Origin: Symbiodinium natans
Lineage: Eukaryota > Sar > Dinophyceae > Suessiales > Symbiodiniaceae
Reading direction: 5' to 3'
Length of the DNA stretch: 35,000 bases
Assembly (NCBI GenBank): GCA_905221605.1
Contig: CAJNDS010002127.1
Location: forward strand, 143,870 to 178,869
Part shown: positions 15,275 to 24,493 of the stretch, piece by piece
Position numbering within the stretch: position 1 is the stretch's first letter
How the letters are laid out: every line of letters begins with the position of its first letter
Translations under genes and position numbers: made by a program
The notes under the pieces: generated by a model
The model's input: only the letters and a program-made list of their open reading frames with translations
What the model was told of the DNA's origin: nothing
The model's database searches: none

Positions 15275-15510
15275 TTAGGGTTTAGGGTTTAGGGTTTAGG
15301 GTTTAGGGTTTAGGGTTTAGGGTTTAGGGTTTAGGGTTAGGGTTTAGGGTTTAGGGTTTAGGGTTTAGGGTTTAGGGTTTAGGGTTTAGGGTTTAGGGTT
15401 TAGGGTTTAGGGTTTAGGGTTTAGGGTTTAGGGTTTGGGTTTAGGGTCTAGGGTTTAGGGTTTAGGGTTTAGGGTTGAGGGCTTAGGGTTGAGGGTTTAG
15501 GGTGTGAGGG
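15275..15510 (+). repeat. Long TTTAGGG array
   Basis: About 33 units with one 6-mer TTAGGG and TTGAGGG at the right edge. Confidence 0.95.
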
Positions 15511-15902
15511 ATTTGAGGGATTCGGGTCTGAACTGTTCCCAGCATGGTCCCTTGCTTTGCGAGAACTTGCATGCCAAGTCGGGACTGAAGGAGTTTGGGG
15601 CTTCGAGGGTTCCAGGATGTTAGAACTTGGCCTGAGGATTTTCCAAGACCTTATCACAGACTTGGGAAGTTTTCTGAATATAATATAGTGCCCCTTTTGC
15701 TCAGTTTCAGGGTGCCGTACTACATAGGGGACCCCCAAAAACCATTTAGAACCTAACCACGAAGTTTCCCTGGCCTTCAAGAAGCCTCTTGTGTGAACAG
15801 AGACTGCTCCCCGCGTCTTGTCTTGGGGCATAAAGCAGTCCCCCACACGAAGCTGGACAAATGGAAGCGTAACCTAAACTTTCCGTGTTGCAAGCCTACA
15901 GT
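15511..15902. other. Spacer with an open - frame, uncertain
   Basis: The - frame from about 15846 is open for about 120 codons (KTRGAVSVHTRGFLKARETS). It crosses a palindromic G/C-run stretch at 15676-15755 of the same style as the elements at 16746 and 30767, so it is probably not one exon. Confidence 0.25.
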
Positions 15903-15973
15903 CCCTAAACCCTAAACCCTAAACCCTGAACCCTAAACCCTAAACCCGAAACCCTAAACCCTAAACCCTAAAC
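15903..15973 (-). repeat. CCCTAAA array
   Basis: Ten units. CAAGCCTACA to the left and CAAGTCTACA to the right lie near its edges. Confidence 0.92.
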
Positions 15974-16068
15974 CTGAGCTCCGCCGTTCAAGTCTACAAG
16001 CTGAGCCCTTTCCTGCAGGCCCCTGCAGCTGAGGACTGGGTAAACCATGCTTGCTGTCTCCAGCTTTT

Positions 16069-16160
16069 TAGGGTTTAGGGTTTAGGGTTTAGGGTTTAGG
16101 GTTGAGGGTTTAGGGTTTAGGGTTTAGGATTTAGGGTTTAGGGTTTAGGGTTTAGGGTTT
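16069..16160 (+). repeat. TTTAGGG array
   Basis: About 13 units with TTGAGGG and TTTAGGA. Confidence 0.92.
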
Positions 16161-16315
16161 CTCAAGCAGGGTTGTTGTTGAGACCTACGTACTGGGTTCC
16201 CTTACAGTGAGGGATGGCTCCTCAATTGCCTAGTGTACGGCTCAGGAGAGTGTAGGGGCGTAGGTTTAGATGCGCAGGTTGCCGAAAAAAATGAAACGAA
16301 ACCCTTAAGCGAAAT

Positions 16316-16540
16316 CCTAAACCCTAAAAAAACCCCACCCAAAAAAAAAAACAACCCCAAAAAACCCCAAAACCCCCCAAAAAACCCAAAAAACCCCTAA
16401 ACCCCCAAAACCCCCAAAAACCCCAAAAGCCCAAAAACCTCAAAACCCCCAAAAAAACCAAAAAACCCCAAAAAAACCCAAAAAACCCAAACCCCCAAAA
16501 ACCCCCAAGACCCCCAAAACCCCAAAAACCAAAACAACCG
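16316..16540 (-). repeat. Irregular C4-6A3-8 tract
   Basis: About 200 bp of CCCCAAAA, CCCCCAAA and AAAAACCC words without fixed period, resembling slipped telomere-like sequence. The long open - frame over it is a composition artefact. Confidence 0.85.
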
Positions 16541-16633
16541 CTCTTTGTCCCGACCTTGGCCGCGCGCACGGCGGGCGCCCGCCCGGCTGGTGCCGGCATG
16601 GCCCAGAAGAGCGTGAAGCGGTGAGGATTTGAT
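16541..16633. other. GC-rich exon-like spacer, strand unresolved
   Basis: The + frame reads PTLAARTAGARPAGAGMAQK up to AAGCG|GTGAGG, a canonical donor. The - frame has ATG at 16598 reading MPAPAGRAPAVRAAK up to AAG|GTCGGG. Either is possible. Confidence 0.35.
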
Positions 16634-16742
16634 TTAGGGTTCAGGGTTCAGGGTTCAGGGTTCAGGGTTCAGGGTTCAGGGTTCAGGGTTCAGGGTTCAG
16701 GGTTCAGGGTTCAGGGTTCAGGGTTCAGGGTTCAGGGTTTAG
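16634..16742 (+). repeat. Pure TTCAGGG array
   Basis: About 15 TTCAGGG units with almost no exceptions, closed by TTTAGGG. Confidence 0.95.
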
Positions 16743-16745
16743 GGG

Positions 16746-16833
16746 TTTCCGAAAATAGGGGTACCCTTTCTTGGGGGTCCCTTAAGGGGACTCTGTACCA
16801 TTTGGGGTTTAAATGGGACCCCTATTTTGGGAC
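16746..16833. mobile_element. Palindromic miniature element, family E, copy 1
   Basis: Ends TTTCCGAAAATAGGGGTACC and the complement of TCCCAAAATAGGGGTCCC, with CCCTTAAGGGG near the centre. About 88 bp and noncoding. Confidence 0.65.
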
Positions 16834-17043
16834 ATACCCACTTGGGCTTCGTAGTTTCGCAAGTTGTCAGGCATTGGTCTCTGCTGGTTTGCTGTACTTC
16901 TCGGGCGGTTTAGGGTTTTAGTATGGGTATGTATGGGTGCCTACCACCCGAAACGCGCAGAAGATTTGTTAGGTTCAAGGTTTAGTAACCCCAAAGCCTG
17001 AACCCTAAACCCTTCCAAAGAACTCCTGAACCTCGTGGCCTTA

Positions 17044-17093
17044 GGGGTTTAGGGTTTAGAGTTTAGGGTTTAGGGTTTAGAGTTTAGGGTTTG
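17044..17093 (+). repeat. TTTAGGG / TTTAGAG array
   Basis: Seven units with two TTTAGAG. Confidence 0.88.
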
Positions 17094-17275
17094 GCCCCAC
17101 CCTGAAAGACCCTGCCGCCGAAGAACGCGACCTCTTCGCGGATCCAGCGGCTGAGAAGGAGCGCACGCGCAGCGTCCGACAAGCACACAAGGAAGTGTAT
17201 CAGGCTCAGGCTTTCAGGCCCTAAAACCCCTGTAAACCTGAAGCGCCAAAAAAAACAAAACCCGAAACTATGAAC

Positions 17276-17393
17276 CCATGAACCCATGAACCCCTAAACC
17301 CTAAACCCTAAACCCTGAACCCTGAACCCTAAACCCTAAACCCTAAACCCGTAACCCTAAACCTTCACCCTAAACCCTAAACCCTAACCTTCA
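17276..17393 (-). repeat. CCCTAAA array with ATGAACC edge
   Basis: Starts with three ATGAACCC units and then CCCTAAA, CCCTGAA and CCCGTAA. Confidence 0.85.
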
Positions 17394-17487
17394 GAAGGCG
17401 CTAGGGATGAGGACAGCGGAAACGGGGGAGATTTCAGAGTCTTTCGGCCTTCTTGGTCGAGAAGGGATCTGCGCAGGAGGATATACG

Positions 17488-17706
17488 GGTTTAGGTTTCA
17501 GGGTTCAGGGTTCAGGGTTTAGGGTTTAGGGTTTAGGGTTTAGGGTTTAGGGTTTAGGGTTTAGGGTTTAGGGTTTAGGGTTTAGGGTTTAGGGTTTAGG
17601 GTTTAGGGTTTAGGGTTTTAGTGTTTAGGGTTTAGGGTTTAGGGTTTAGGGTTTAGGGTTTAGGGTTTAGGGTTTAGGGTTTAGGGTTTAGGGTTTAGGG
17701 TTTATA
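17488..17706 (+). repeat. Long TTTAGGG array
   Basis: About 30 units with three TTCAGGG at the left edge and one TTTTAGTG slip. Confidence 0.95.
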
Positions 17707-18000
17707 CAGCCTTGGGTTAAAGTCTTTGGGTTTGAGCTTCAAGGTTTAGGGCTTGTAGGGCACTGGGAACCTTAAAAAACCTAAACTACCCTAAAACCTG
17801 AACCCAATGAAATGGAGGTCAGAGGAAGAGTGTGGATTGTGCCTATGAAAACCGGCTCTGACCATCAGGAGCTCCAAAAAAGTACACCCGTCCGGACCTA
17901 AAGCCCTAACAGAAAATTGCATGCCTCTCTCGAACGGCAAGCCCAAAAACACTTGGCCTGTAAGTAAACCCTCGTGCCCTGAAAATCTGGACCCAAAGCT
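17707..18000. other. Spacer, nothing recognised
   Basis: Degenerate repeat words at 17711-17800, otherwise mixed sequence without a convincing gene. Confidence 0.35.
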
Positions 18001-18009
18001 TGCATCTGT

Positions 18010-18121
18010 TGAGGTAGAGTTGTGGGTGTTGTTATTGCTGTTGTTCTTGGTCGCGGTGCTGCTGCTGTTGCTGCTGCTGTGGCTGCTGTTGCTCTTGTTG
18101 TTGCAGTTCTGCTGCTGTTAA
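18010..18121 (-). repeat. CAG/CAA-type trinucleotide tract
   Basis: GCTGCTGTT-like triplets on +. The - frame reads Gln-rich (ELQQQEQQQPQQQQQQQHRD) before a TAA, with CAG acceptor-like sites at its start. It could be a poly-Gln exon or only a microsatellite. Confidence 0.6.
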
Positions 18122-18334
18122 TGCTAGGGTTTAGGGTTTAGGGTGGGCCCTTTTCCTAAAAAACCCCAAAACCCCAAAGCTCAGCCTCCCCCCCCTCCGC
18201 CCCAAAGCGGCCCCCCACGCTGTCTCCTTGGCGTGCGCACGCACGCCGCTCTTCTCCTGGAAGGCTCGTGACGTCAGATGTTGGGACCATGTCGGGAACG
18301 CAGGGGACACCTGAGTTCCCGACATGGTTTTCGA

Positions 18335-18426
18335 GGGTTTAGGGTTTAGGGTTTAGGGTTCAGGGTTTAGGGTTCAGGGTTTAGGGTTTAGGGTTTAGGG
18401 TTTAGGGTTCAGGGTTCAGGGTTTAG
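18335..18426 (+). repeat. TTTAGGG / TTCAGGG array
   Basis: Alternating single TTCAGGG units among TTTAGGG units. Confidence 0.92.
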
Positions 18427-18506
18427 ACGCTTGCATCGTAAGCAGTGAGTACCGATTACAAAGCGCGACATCTGCGGCCTCCAGTGGCGAAAGCGGACGG
18501 GCGAAG

Positions 18507-18558
18507 TTTAGGTTTTAGGGTTGAGGGTTTAGGGTTTAGGGGTTAGGGTTTCAGTGTT
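18507..18558 (+). repeat. Degenerate TTTAGGG block
   Basis: Six imperfect units including TTTTAGGG and TTGAGGG. Confidence 0.75.
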
Positions 18559-19257
18559 CCTGGGGGTGGATCTGGACGCCCTACAGATGATCTGTGGGTT
18601 ATGTGTGTTATGTGGGTTTTATATGAGCGATATGGGGTACATGTGGGGTAAGTTCCAAGAACATTGCGAATCAACCTCAAAGTTTATTCGAGCCTCATGG
18701 CGTTACACGATGAATCTGACAACCACCTGAAGTCCTAAACCCCAACAGGTGACATGAGGTAGCTTACTCCTCCAATAACCAAGAGAAAAAAGTTAATCTC
18801 TATTATTCTTGCAAAACGTAAACACAAACAAATTGAGGTTCAACTATTTGCTAAGTAAGGTCGGATACTCCTCATGGTGAGCGTATATGTGCCCTTATGT
18901 GCTCCTTGGTGAACTTGTCGAAGTGGTGTACAACTTTGGGGGATTTGCCGAAGACAAGAACCCAAAAATTATTAGGGGCCCATGTCCAGCCCAGAAAAGC
19001 CGGCACCATGGTTTGGGCTTCGCCGTTTAGTACACCCAAGAGTAACCTGGAATGAAAAGGGAACACTTTTCTGTTTAAAGGGGCTTTTCCTTAGCTTTGG
19101 AGTAGACCCTGAAAAAAGTATATACTTTTTAGGTATAAGTAACTATAATGGGAAACCAGAACCAAAAAAAGTATTAAAGTATAGTACTCCAAGACCCAGT
19201 TTCCCTGAACCCTACAAAAAGTAGAATAAGGGCCCACTCTGGGTCCGCGTTGGTATA
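18559..19257. other. Spacer with repeat C and a palindromic stretch
   Basis: Low-GC sequence without a supported gene. It holds repeat C copy 2 (18768-18862) and at about 19097-19192 an imperfect palindrome with CTTTGGAGTA and TACTCCAAG arms. Overlapping open frames at 18872-19224 are not convincing. Confidence 0.4.
18768..18862. repeat. Dispersed repeat, family C, copy 2
   Basis: CTCCAATAACCAAGAG, an A-rich stretch, ATTATTCTTGCAA, and GTTCAACTATTTGCTAAGTA align with the copy at 2156-2310 at clear but incomplete identity. Confidence 0.5.
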
Positions 19258-19371
19258 GGGTTTAGAGGGTTCAGGGTTCAGGGTTCAGTGCTGTAGGGTT
19301 GCATGCCAAACCCCCATGCCATTGCGCACGTAGACCCGAAGCTCAACAACGAAATTCCCATCTCCCACCCC

Positions 19372-19435
19372 CTAAACCCTAAACCCTCAACCCTCAACCC
19401 TCAACCCTAAACCCTAAACCCTAAACCCTAAACCA
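19372..19435 (-). repeat. CCCTAAA / CCCTCAA array
   Basis: Three CCCTCAA units within CCCTAAA, followed by a C run at 19435-19449. Confidence 0.88.
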
Positions 19436-19552
19436 CCCCCCCCCCCCCCTCGAAACAAAGGGCCGAGGCGCCCAGAACTCCGCGCTGCGCTTCGCGTGGC
19501 GCAGCGCCGACGTCAGCCGCGCCTTCCTTACGCGACGGGGATTTCAAAGTTT

Positions 19553-19675
19553 GGGGTTTAGGGTTTAGGGTTTGGGGTTTGGGGTTTGGGGTTTGGGGTT
19601 TGGGGTTTGGGGTTTGGGGTTTGGGGTTTGGGGTTTGGGGTTTGGGGTTCGGGGTTTGGGGTTTGGGGTTTATAG
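19553..19675 (+). repeat. TTTGGGG array
   Basis: About 15 TTTGGGG units almost without exception, after two TTTAGGG. Confidence 0.95.
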
Positions 19676-19852
19676 GGTTTAGGCCTTATAGGGTTTAAGG
19701 TTTAAGGGTTTAAGGGTCTAAGGGCTTAAGGGTTTACCGTTTGAGGGTTTAAGGGTTTAAGGGTCTAAGGGTCTAAGGGCTTAAGGGTTTAAGGGTTTAA
19801 GGGTCTAAGGGTTTTACGAGTTTAAGGGTTTAAGGGTTTAAGGGTCTAGTTT
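19676..19852 (+). repeat. TTTAAGGG 8-mer array
   Basis: About 20 copies of TTTAAGGG, TCTAAGGG and CTTAAGGG directly next to the TTTGGGG block. A higher-order order of the variants is visible. Confidence 0.92.
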
Positions 19853-20024
19853 GAAGGTTTTTGGGGGGAAGGGGGGGGTGCGGAGTTCGGATTGAGGGAT
19901 TTGGGGTTCCTTCCCTGGCTTGCTTGCGGAAACTTGCAATGCTTTGAGGGTCGATCATTGATCCGCGAACCAAACGTTCAAGGAATCTGCAGAATCCGAA
20001 CAGGTACCCAGGCAGACGCTCGAC

Positions 20025-20215
20025 CACCCCAACCCCCAACCCCCAACCCCCAACCCCCAACCCCCAACCCCCAACCCTAAACCCTAAACCCTAAACCCTA
20101 AACCCTCGACCCCAAGCCTTCAACCCCTGAACCCCTCATCCCCGAACCCTGAAACCCTAAACCCCTAAACTCCCTAAACACCCTAAACCCTAAACCCCTA
20201 AACTCCTAAGGCCCT
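20025..20215 (-). repeat. CCCCAAC block then CCCTAAA and mixed units
   Basis: Seven CCCCAAC units, five CCCTAAA units, then degenerate CCCCTAAA words. Confidence 0.9.
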
Positions 20216-20279
20216 GCACTCCAAGCCCTATTCCCCGAAAGGAGCCCACATACTTCCCCAAACAATTGTATCGGGGTAC

Positions 20280-20446
20280 CTAACCCTAAACCCTACACCC
20301 TAAACCCCAAACCCTAAACCCCAAACCCTAAACCCCAAACCCTAAACCCCAAACCCTAAACCCCAAACCCCAAACCCTAAACCCCAAACCCTAAACCCCA
20401 AACCCCAAACCCCAAACCCCAAACCCCAAACCCTAAACCCTAAACT
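20280..20446 (-). repeat. Alternating CCCTAAA/CCCCAAA array
   Basis: Dimers CCCTAAA+CCCCAAA repeat about six times in strict alternation, then a run of CCCCAAA, a two-unit higher-order repeat. Confidence 0.93.
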
Positions 20447-20550
20447 CCCTCCCAAGCGCCGGCAGGCCTAGGCCCCCCAGCGAGAGCGGTGCAGCCCCGG
20501 GCACCTTCAGCTCCTGCAGGGCGAGGTCGGCCTTCAAGCTCCACGCGTAT

Positions 20551-20645
20551 GGGGTTTAGGGTTTAGGGTTTAGGGTTTAGGGTTTTGGGTTTTGGGTTTA
20601 GGGTTTAGGGTTTAGGGTTTGGGGTTTAGGGTTTAGGGTTTCGGG
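20551..20645 (+). repeat. TTTAGGG array
   Basis: About 13 units with TTTTGGG, TTTGGGG and TTTCGGG. Confidence 0.9.
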
Positions 20646-20818
20646 TAACCTTAATAGGAACATTTAGGGTTCGAATGCCTTAACAGGACTTGTAGTAGTA
20701 TAGGGCTTGGGGTTTAGGGTTTAGGGTTTCGGGTAACCTTACTAGGAACTAGAGTAGTATAGGGTTTAGGGTTCGAAGACCCTAACAGGACTTGTAGTAG
20801 TATAGGGCTTAGGGTTCA
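20641..20818 (+). repeat. Composite repeat with AGTAGTATAGGG motif
   Basis: Blocks GGGTAACCTTA(A/C)TAGGAAC and CTAACAGGACTTGTAGTAG alternate. The AGTAGTATAGGG word occurs at about 20694, 20753 and 20795, and once more at 14883. Confidence 0.8.
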
Positions 20819-20890
20819 TATACCTGACCCCCCAATCTTACGGCTCGTATGGTCCCCAAGGTCATGGGCTTCCACGGCGACACACCGACG

Positions 20891-20978
20891 CAATGGTTTA
20901 GGGTTTAGGGTTTAGGGTTTAGGGTTTAGGGTTTAGGGTTTAGGGCTTAGGGCTTAGGGCTTAGGGTTTAGGGTTTAG
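20891..20978 (+). repeat. TTTAGGG array
   Basis: About 12 units with three TTAGGGC in tandem. Confidence 0.93.
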
Positions 20979-21107
20979 TTGAAGCACTAAGACCCTGAAA
21001 CCTGAACACTTAAACCGCAGGGGCCTGAAGCCTGAAAACCCTAAAGCCTTAAAACCTTGAATCCCTAAAGCCCTAAAACCTCAAATCTGAAAACCTTACA
21101 ACCGAAA

Positions 21108-21200
21108 CGCCCTAAACCCTAAACCCTAAACCCTAAACCCTAAACCCTAAACCCTAAACCCTAAACCCTAAACCCTAAACCCTAAACCCTACACCCTGAT
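21108..21200 (-). repeat. CCCTAAA array
   Basis: About 12 perfect units, preceded by degenerate CCTAAAGCC-type sequence from about 20985. Confidence 0.93.
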
Positions 21201-21283
21201 AAGCCCTGAACTACTATTTGCTTCAGAATCCTCCAAAACAAAATCAAGATCTTCTTCCTCATAAGGGCAATACAGGGCTTATT

Positions 21284-21372
21284 AAACCCCAAACCCCAAA
21301 CCCCAAACCCTAAACCCTAAACTCTAAACCCTAAACCCTGAACCCTCAACCCTAAACCCTGAACCCTAACCT
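21284..21372 (-). repeat. Mixed CCCCAAA / CCCTAAA block
   Basis: Three CCCCAAA and then CCCTAAA, CTCTAAA, CCCTGAA and CCCTCAA. Confidence 0.88.
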
Positions 21373-21449
21373 GAAGGCCCCATGTCTGCGCCCAGGTGCC
21401 ATGTGGAAGTGGCATACCGCGACCTGCATGTAGGGCGTCAAGGATTTTC

Positions 21450-21625
21450 AACTAGGCTTAGGGATTCAGGGTTTGGGGCTTTAGGGATTTAGGGTTTAGG
21501 GATTTGGGGATTTAGGGTTTAGAGATTTAGGGTTCAAGGGATTTCCTGGACTTAGGGGTTCAGGGTATTTAGGGCTTTAGGGCTTAGGGGATTCAGGGCT
21601 CTAGGGCCTGGGAGATTTGGGGTTT
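21450..21625 (+). repeat. Degenerate GGGATTTAGGG block
   Basis: Many GGGATTTA-type words with an added AT, without a strict period. Confidence 0.7.
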
Positions 21626-21729
21626 AGGATTTAGGTGAGTTAGGGCTCAGGGTGGGGGATGCTGAGGGGTGCTATCGGTTTTCTTACGGTTTTCTAGGCC
21701 GCTCAGGGGCTTTTTGGGGCCTGGGGGGG

Positions 21730-21890
21730 AAACCCTAAACCCTAAACCCTAAACCCTAAACCCTAAACCCTAAACCCCTAAACCCCTAAACCCCTAAACC
21801 CCTAAACCCCTAAACCCCTAAACCCCTAAACCCCTAAACCCCTAAACCCTAAACCCCCAAACCCCTAAACCCCTAAACCCTAAACCCTGG
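21730..21890 (-). repeat. CCCTAAA then CCCCTAAA 8-mer array
   Basis: Six CCCTAAA units, then about 11 CCCCTAAA units, bracketed by CCTGGGGGGGAAA and CCTGGGGGCCGAAA. Confidence 0.93.
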
Positions 21891-22027
21891 GGGCCGAAAG
21901 CTTCCTCTCACATCTCTGACGGTTCGAGTCTTCGTTGGAGGTTCGGAAAAAAAGGGTGTGGGAGCGCGGATCCCGACAAGCCACGCAAAAAAAACAAAAA
22001 AAAAACTCCCCAAACTACCTCAACTCC

Positions 22028-22100
22028 AAGTCCCTAAGTCCCTAAGTCACTAAGTCCCTAAGTCCCTAAGTCCCTAAGTCCCTAAGTCCCTAATCCCTCA
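22028..22100 (-). repeat. CCCTAAGT 8-mer array
   Basis: Eight CCCTAAGT units with one CACTAAGT. Confidence 0.92.
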
Positions 22101-22223
22101 ACCCCTGAACCCTGAGCAGGACCCAAACCTCGAAACCTCAAGCCCTCGGGTTTCAAGGCTCAAGTTGGGTGGAGGTAGGGGGGGGGGCTCGGGGGGGCGT
22201 ATTGAACCCTTGCAGGTTTAGAT

Positions 22224-22310
22224 ACAGGGTTTTGGGTCTAGGGTTTCGGGTTTAAGGTTTAGGGTTTAGGGTTTAGGGTTCAGGGTTTAGGGTTTAGGGT
22301 TTAGGGTTTA
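22224..22310 (+). repeat. TTTAGGG array
   Basis: About 11 units, degenerate at the left. Confidence 0.88.
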
Positions 22311-22528
22311 CAGCTCCTGGAACACCGGAAAAATCGACACTCAACTTTTGCTGTCACTTTAGAAGGTAAGGGCCAAGTAAGATGTAAAGCCACTACTTCC
22401 AGCAACGGTCGGCTAGACCCTCAAACCCTGAACCAGGACCCTAAACCTTGAACCCTTACAAAACCCTGAACCCCAAAGCCCCTAAACCCTAAATCCCCTT
22501 TGGAGCCAGCCCTGCAGGCCTACGGAAG

Positions 22529-22592
22529 CCCTAAACCCTAAACCCTAAACCCTAAACCCTAAACCCTAAACCCCAAACCCTAAACCCTAAAC
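22529..22592 (-). repeat. CCCTAAA array
   Basis: Nine units with one CCCCAAA. Confidence 0.92.
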
Positions 22593-22736
22593 CTTGGCTC
22601 TCTTATGCGGCGAGATGCTTCGCGCTCATCCTTGATCTCATCGAAGAGGCGAAGGGCCTTTCCTCAGCCGGTTGTCTGGGGGGCTCGAGAGGTGTGAGGG
22701 GCTTCGGGCTCTAGGGGCGTGAGGTTTTTGGGTGTG

Positions 22737-22870
22737 AGGTTTAGGGTTTAGGGTTTAGGGTTTAGGGTTTAGGGTTTAGGGTTTAGGGTTTAGGGTTTAG
22801 GGTTTAGGGTTTAGGGTTTAGGGTTTAGGGTTTAGGGTTTAGGGTTTAGGGTTTAGGGGTTAGGGTTCAG
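22737..22870 (+). repeat. TTTAGGG array
   Basis: About 18 near-perfect units. Confidence 0.95.
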
Positions 22871-22988
22871 GGGTCCCCTTTCACGCGGGAAGTTCGGGCT
22901 TGGGCTCCCGAAGCTGCTCTGGATAATCAGCATGTTGTGACACCGTCCTGTAGGCCCTGTATGCCCTATAGACCCATAACCCGTCAAG

Positions 22989-23065
22989 CCCTAAACCCTA
23001 AACCCTAAACCCTAAACCCTAAACCCTAAACCCTAAACCCTAAACCCTAAACCCTAAGCCCTAAA
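22989..23065 (-). repeat. CCCTAAA array
   Basis: Ten units, then CCCTAAG. Confidence 0.93.
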
Positions 23066-23640
23066 CTGGCCCTAAACCCCACAAACCCCATAAAACTCCG
23101 AGTTCTGATCCTCCAAGGGGTTCAGGGCGCACGGCGAACTGCGGGCCAAGAGACCCAGATGTCGATCGGCCAGCTCGGAGACGGTCTCGCGCCTGCAAGA
23201 GGGTTTAGGGTGTAGGGCATTGGTTGCATCTCACGGATTGCTTCAGGGCTTTTGGGCTTTGAAGGGCTTAGGGTTTAGGGTTTGGGGTTTAGGGGTTTAA
23301 TGGTGAGGTGAGGAAGGTTTTCCGGGTCGCTTTGCTTTCTCTCAGGCAGCACCGCACCGCCCCGCTACTCTGTTCGCGTGCAATACACGTCCTAAGGTCC
23401 TGCATCCCACACTTCACCATAGAACAATATCTTCAAGCTTCGACTGGAAGTACGCCGTGCCGCTGGTCGTCAGAATACATCGCGAGCAAAAAGAAAGGCC
23501 TCCTTAGGGTTTATGCACCTGAAAGCCCAAAACCCAAATCCTGCACCCTAATCCCTAAATCCGAAGCACCCCTACAGCCCCTAAAGCCCCCCAAGCTCCC
23601 AAAAGCCCCTTAACTGCCCGAAGCCCTACACTTTAAAATA
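23066..23640. other. Spacer with an uncertain + frame
   Basis: A + frame at 23308-23613 reads VFRVALLSLRQHRTAPLLCS and on to YIASKKKGLLRVYAPES. It begins without ATG and ends in Pro/Lys-rich sequence derived from repeat-like DNA, so it may be an exon at most. A short G-type array lies at about 23266-23300. Confidence 0.3.
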
Positions 23641-23646
23641 GAAACC

Positions 23647-23752
23647 CTCAAGCCCCTATCCCCAAACCCTAAACCCTAAACCCTAAACCCTAAACCCTAA
23701 ACCCTAAACCCTAAACCCTAAACCCTAAACCCTAAACCCTCTCTCAAGCCCC
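23647..23752. repeat. CCCTAAA array bracketed by a 10-bp direct repeat
   Basis: About 11 perfect CCCTAAA units lie between two copies of CTCAAGCCCC (23647-23656 and 23743-23752). Confidence 0.9.
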
Positions 23753-23854
23753 ACAAACCCCCCGGTCAGCCCAAGATCGAGGGGCGGTCCTTCCCCCAAA
23801 GGAGGTCTGTGTTGGAACCCTCAAGGACAGGTGGACGGCCTGAGGCTGCCCCGG

Positions 23855-24030
23855 TTCTTTCTCTAGTTTTTTTTTCTCCGTTATTTCTTTCGTTCTTGTG
23901 TTTTTTCTTTCTTTCTGTTTTGTTTCATTATGTCTTTCGTTTGTTTTTTTTTGTTCTTTTCCTTCGTTCTTTCGTTCTGTCATTTTTTTCTTTCATTCTT
24001 TGGTTCTTTCTTGTTTCTTCTTGCCCTCCT
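23855..24030. repeat. Polypyrimidine (CTTT)-rich tract
   Basis: About 175 bp of T and C with TTTCTTTC, TTCGTTC and T runs. The reading frames over it are composition artefacts. Confidence 0.9.
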
Positions 24031-24230
24031 AAAGCTTAGGAGTTTGCTAGAAACCCTCCATTTCATTCATGCTTATGTGACAAGACGAGAAAAAGTGTTA
24101 AAGCGCAAAAAAATAGAGTCAAAATCATTCCAACAGGAAACCTTACAAACAGGTTGAACACACACAAACTGTCAAACCATTAGGTTGCAGTGCCACGGCA
24201 CGCAAGAAGTCATGACTTCAGCCGATGAGT

Positions 24231-24327
24231 GACCCTAAACCCTAAACCCTAAACCCTAAACCCTGAACCCTAAACCCTAAACCTAAACCCTGAACCCTAA
24301 ACCCTAAACCTAAACCCTAAACCCTAC
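24231..24327 (-). repeat. CCCTAAA array
   Basis: About 13 units with two 6-mer CCTAAA slips and CCCTGAA. Confidence 0.92.
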
Positions 24328-24442
24328 AGTGATCTCCTTCATGGCTTGCTCCGCCAGCAACAAAGGCAATGCCTGCAGCAAACTCGGAGGGAAGTCCTGA
24401 GAATGCTCTTTCTTTCACCTGCTTGTGGAGAGCAACTTAGAA

Positions 24443-24493
24443 CCCCAAATAGTAGGATTCCCCTCATCTAGACCCCCAAATAGTAGGATTCCC
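24443..24493 (+). repeat. Tandem pair CCCCAAATAGTAGGATTCCC
   Basis: A perfect 20-bp word occurs at 24443-24462 and 24474-24493, spacing 31 bp. The surrounding region (24331-24720) has no gene recognised. Confidence 0.9.

Noticed and set aside
14621-15276. + strand reading of the two spacers (GMPDWGNRDAQQLVKPL and SSSDSCVSKAATRGARSR)
   Set aside because: It also joins in frame and has a better acceptor, but lacks any structural pattern, whereas the - strand gives leucine heptads. Kept as a live alternative, not annotated.
16324-16599. Gly/Phe-rich 91-codon frame on the - strand
   Set aside because: It is the translation of an irregular CCCCAAAA tract and reflects composition only.
20664-20690. 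GGTTCGAATGCC, resembling a tRNA T-loop
   Set aside because: No acceptor stem, D-loop or anticodon arm can be paired around it; it is part of a local composite repeat.
23744-24157. Open frames rich in Phe/Ser (+) or Lys/Glu (-)
   Set aside because: They translate a polypyrimidine microsatellite-like tract.
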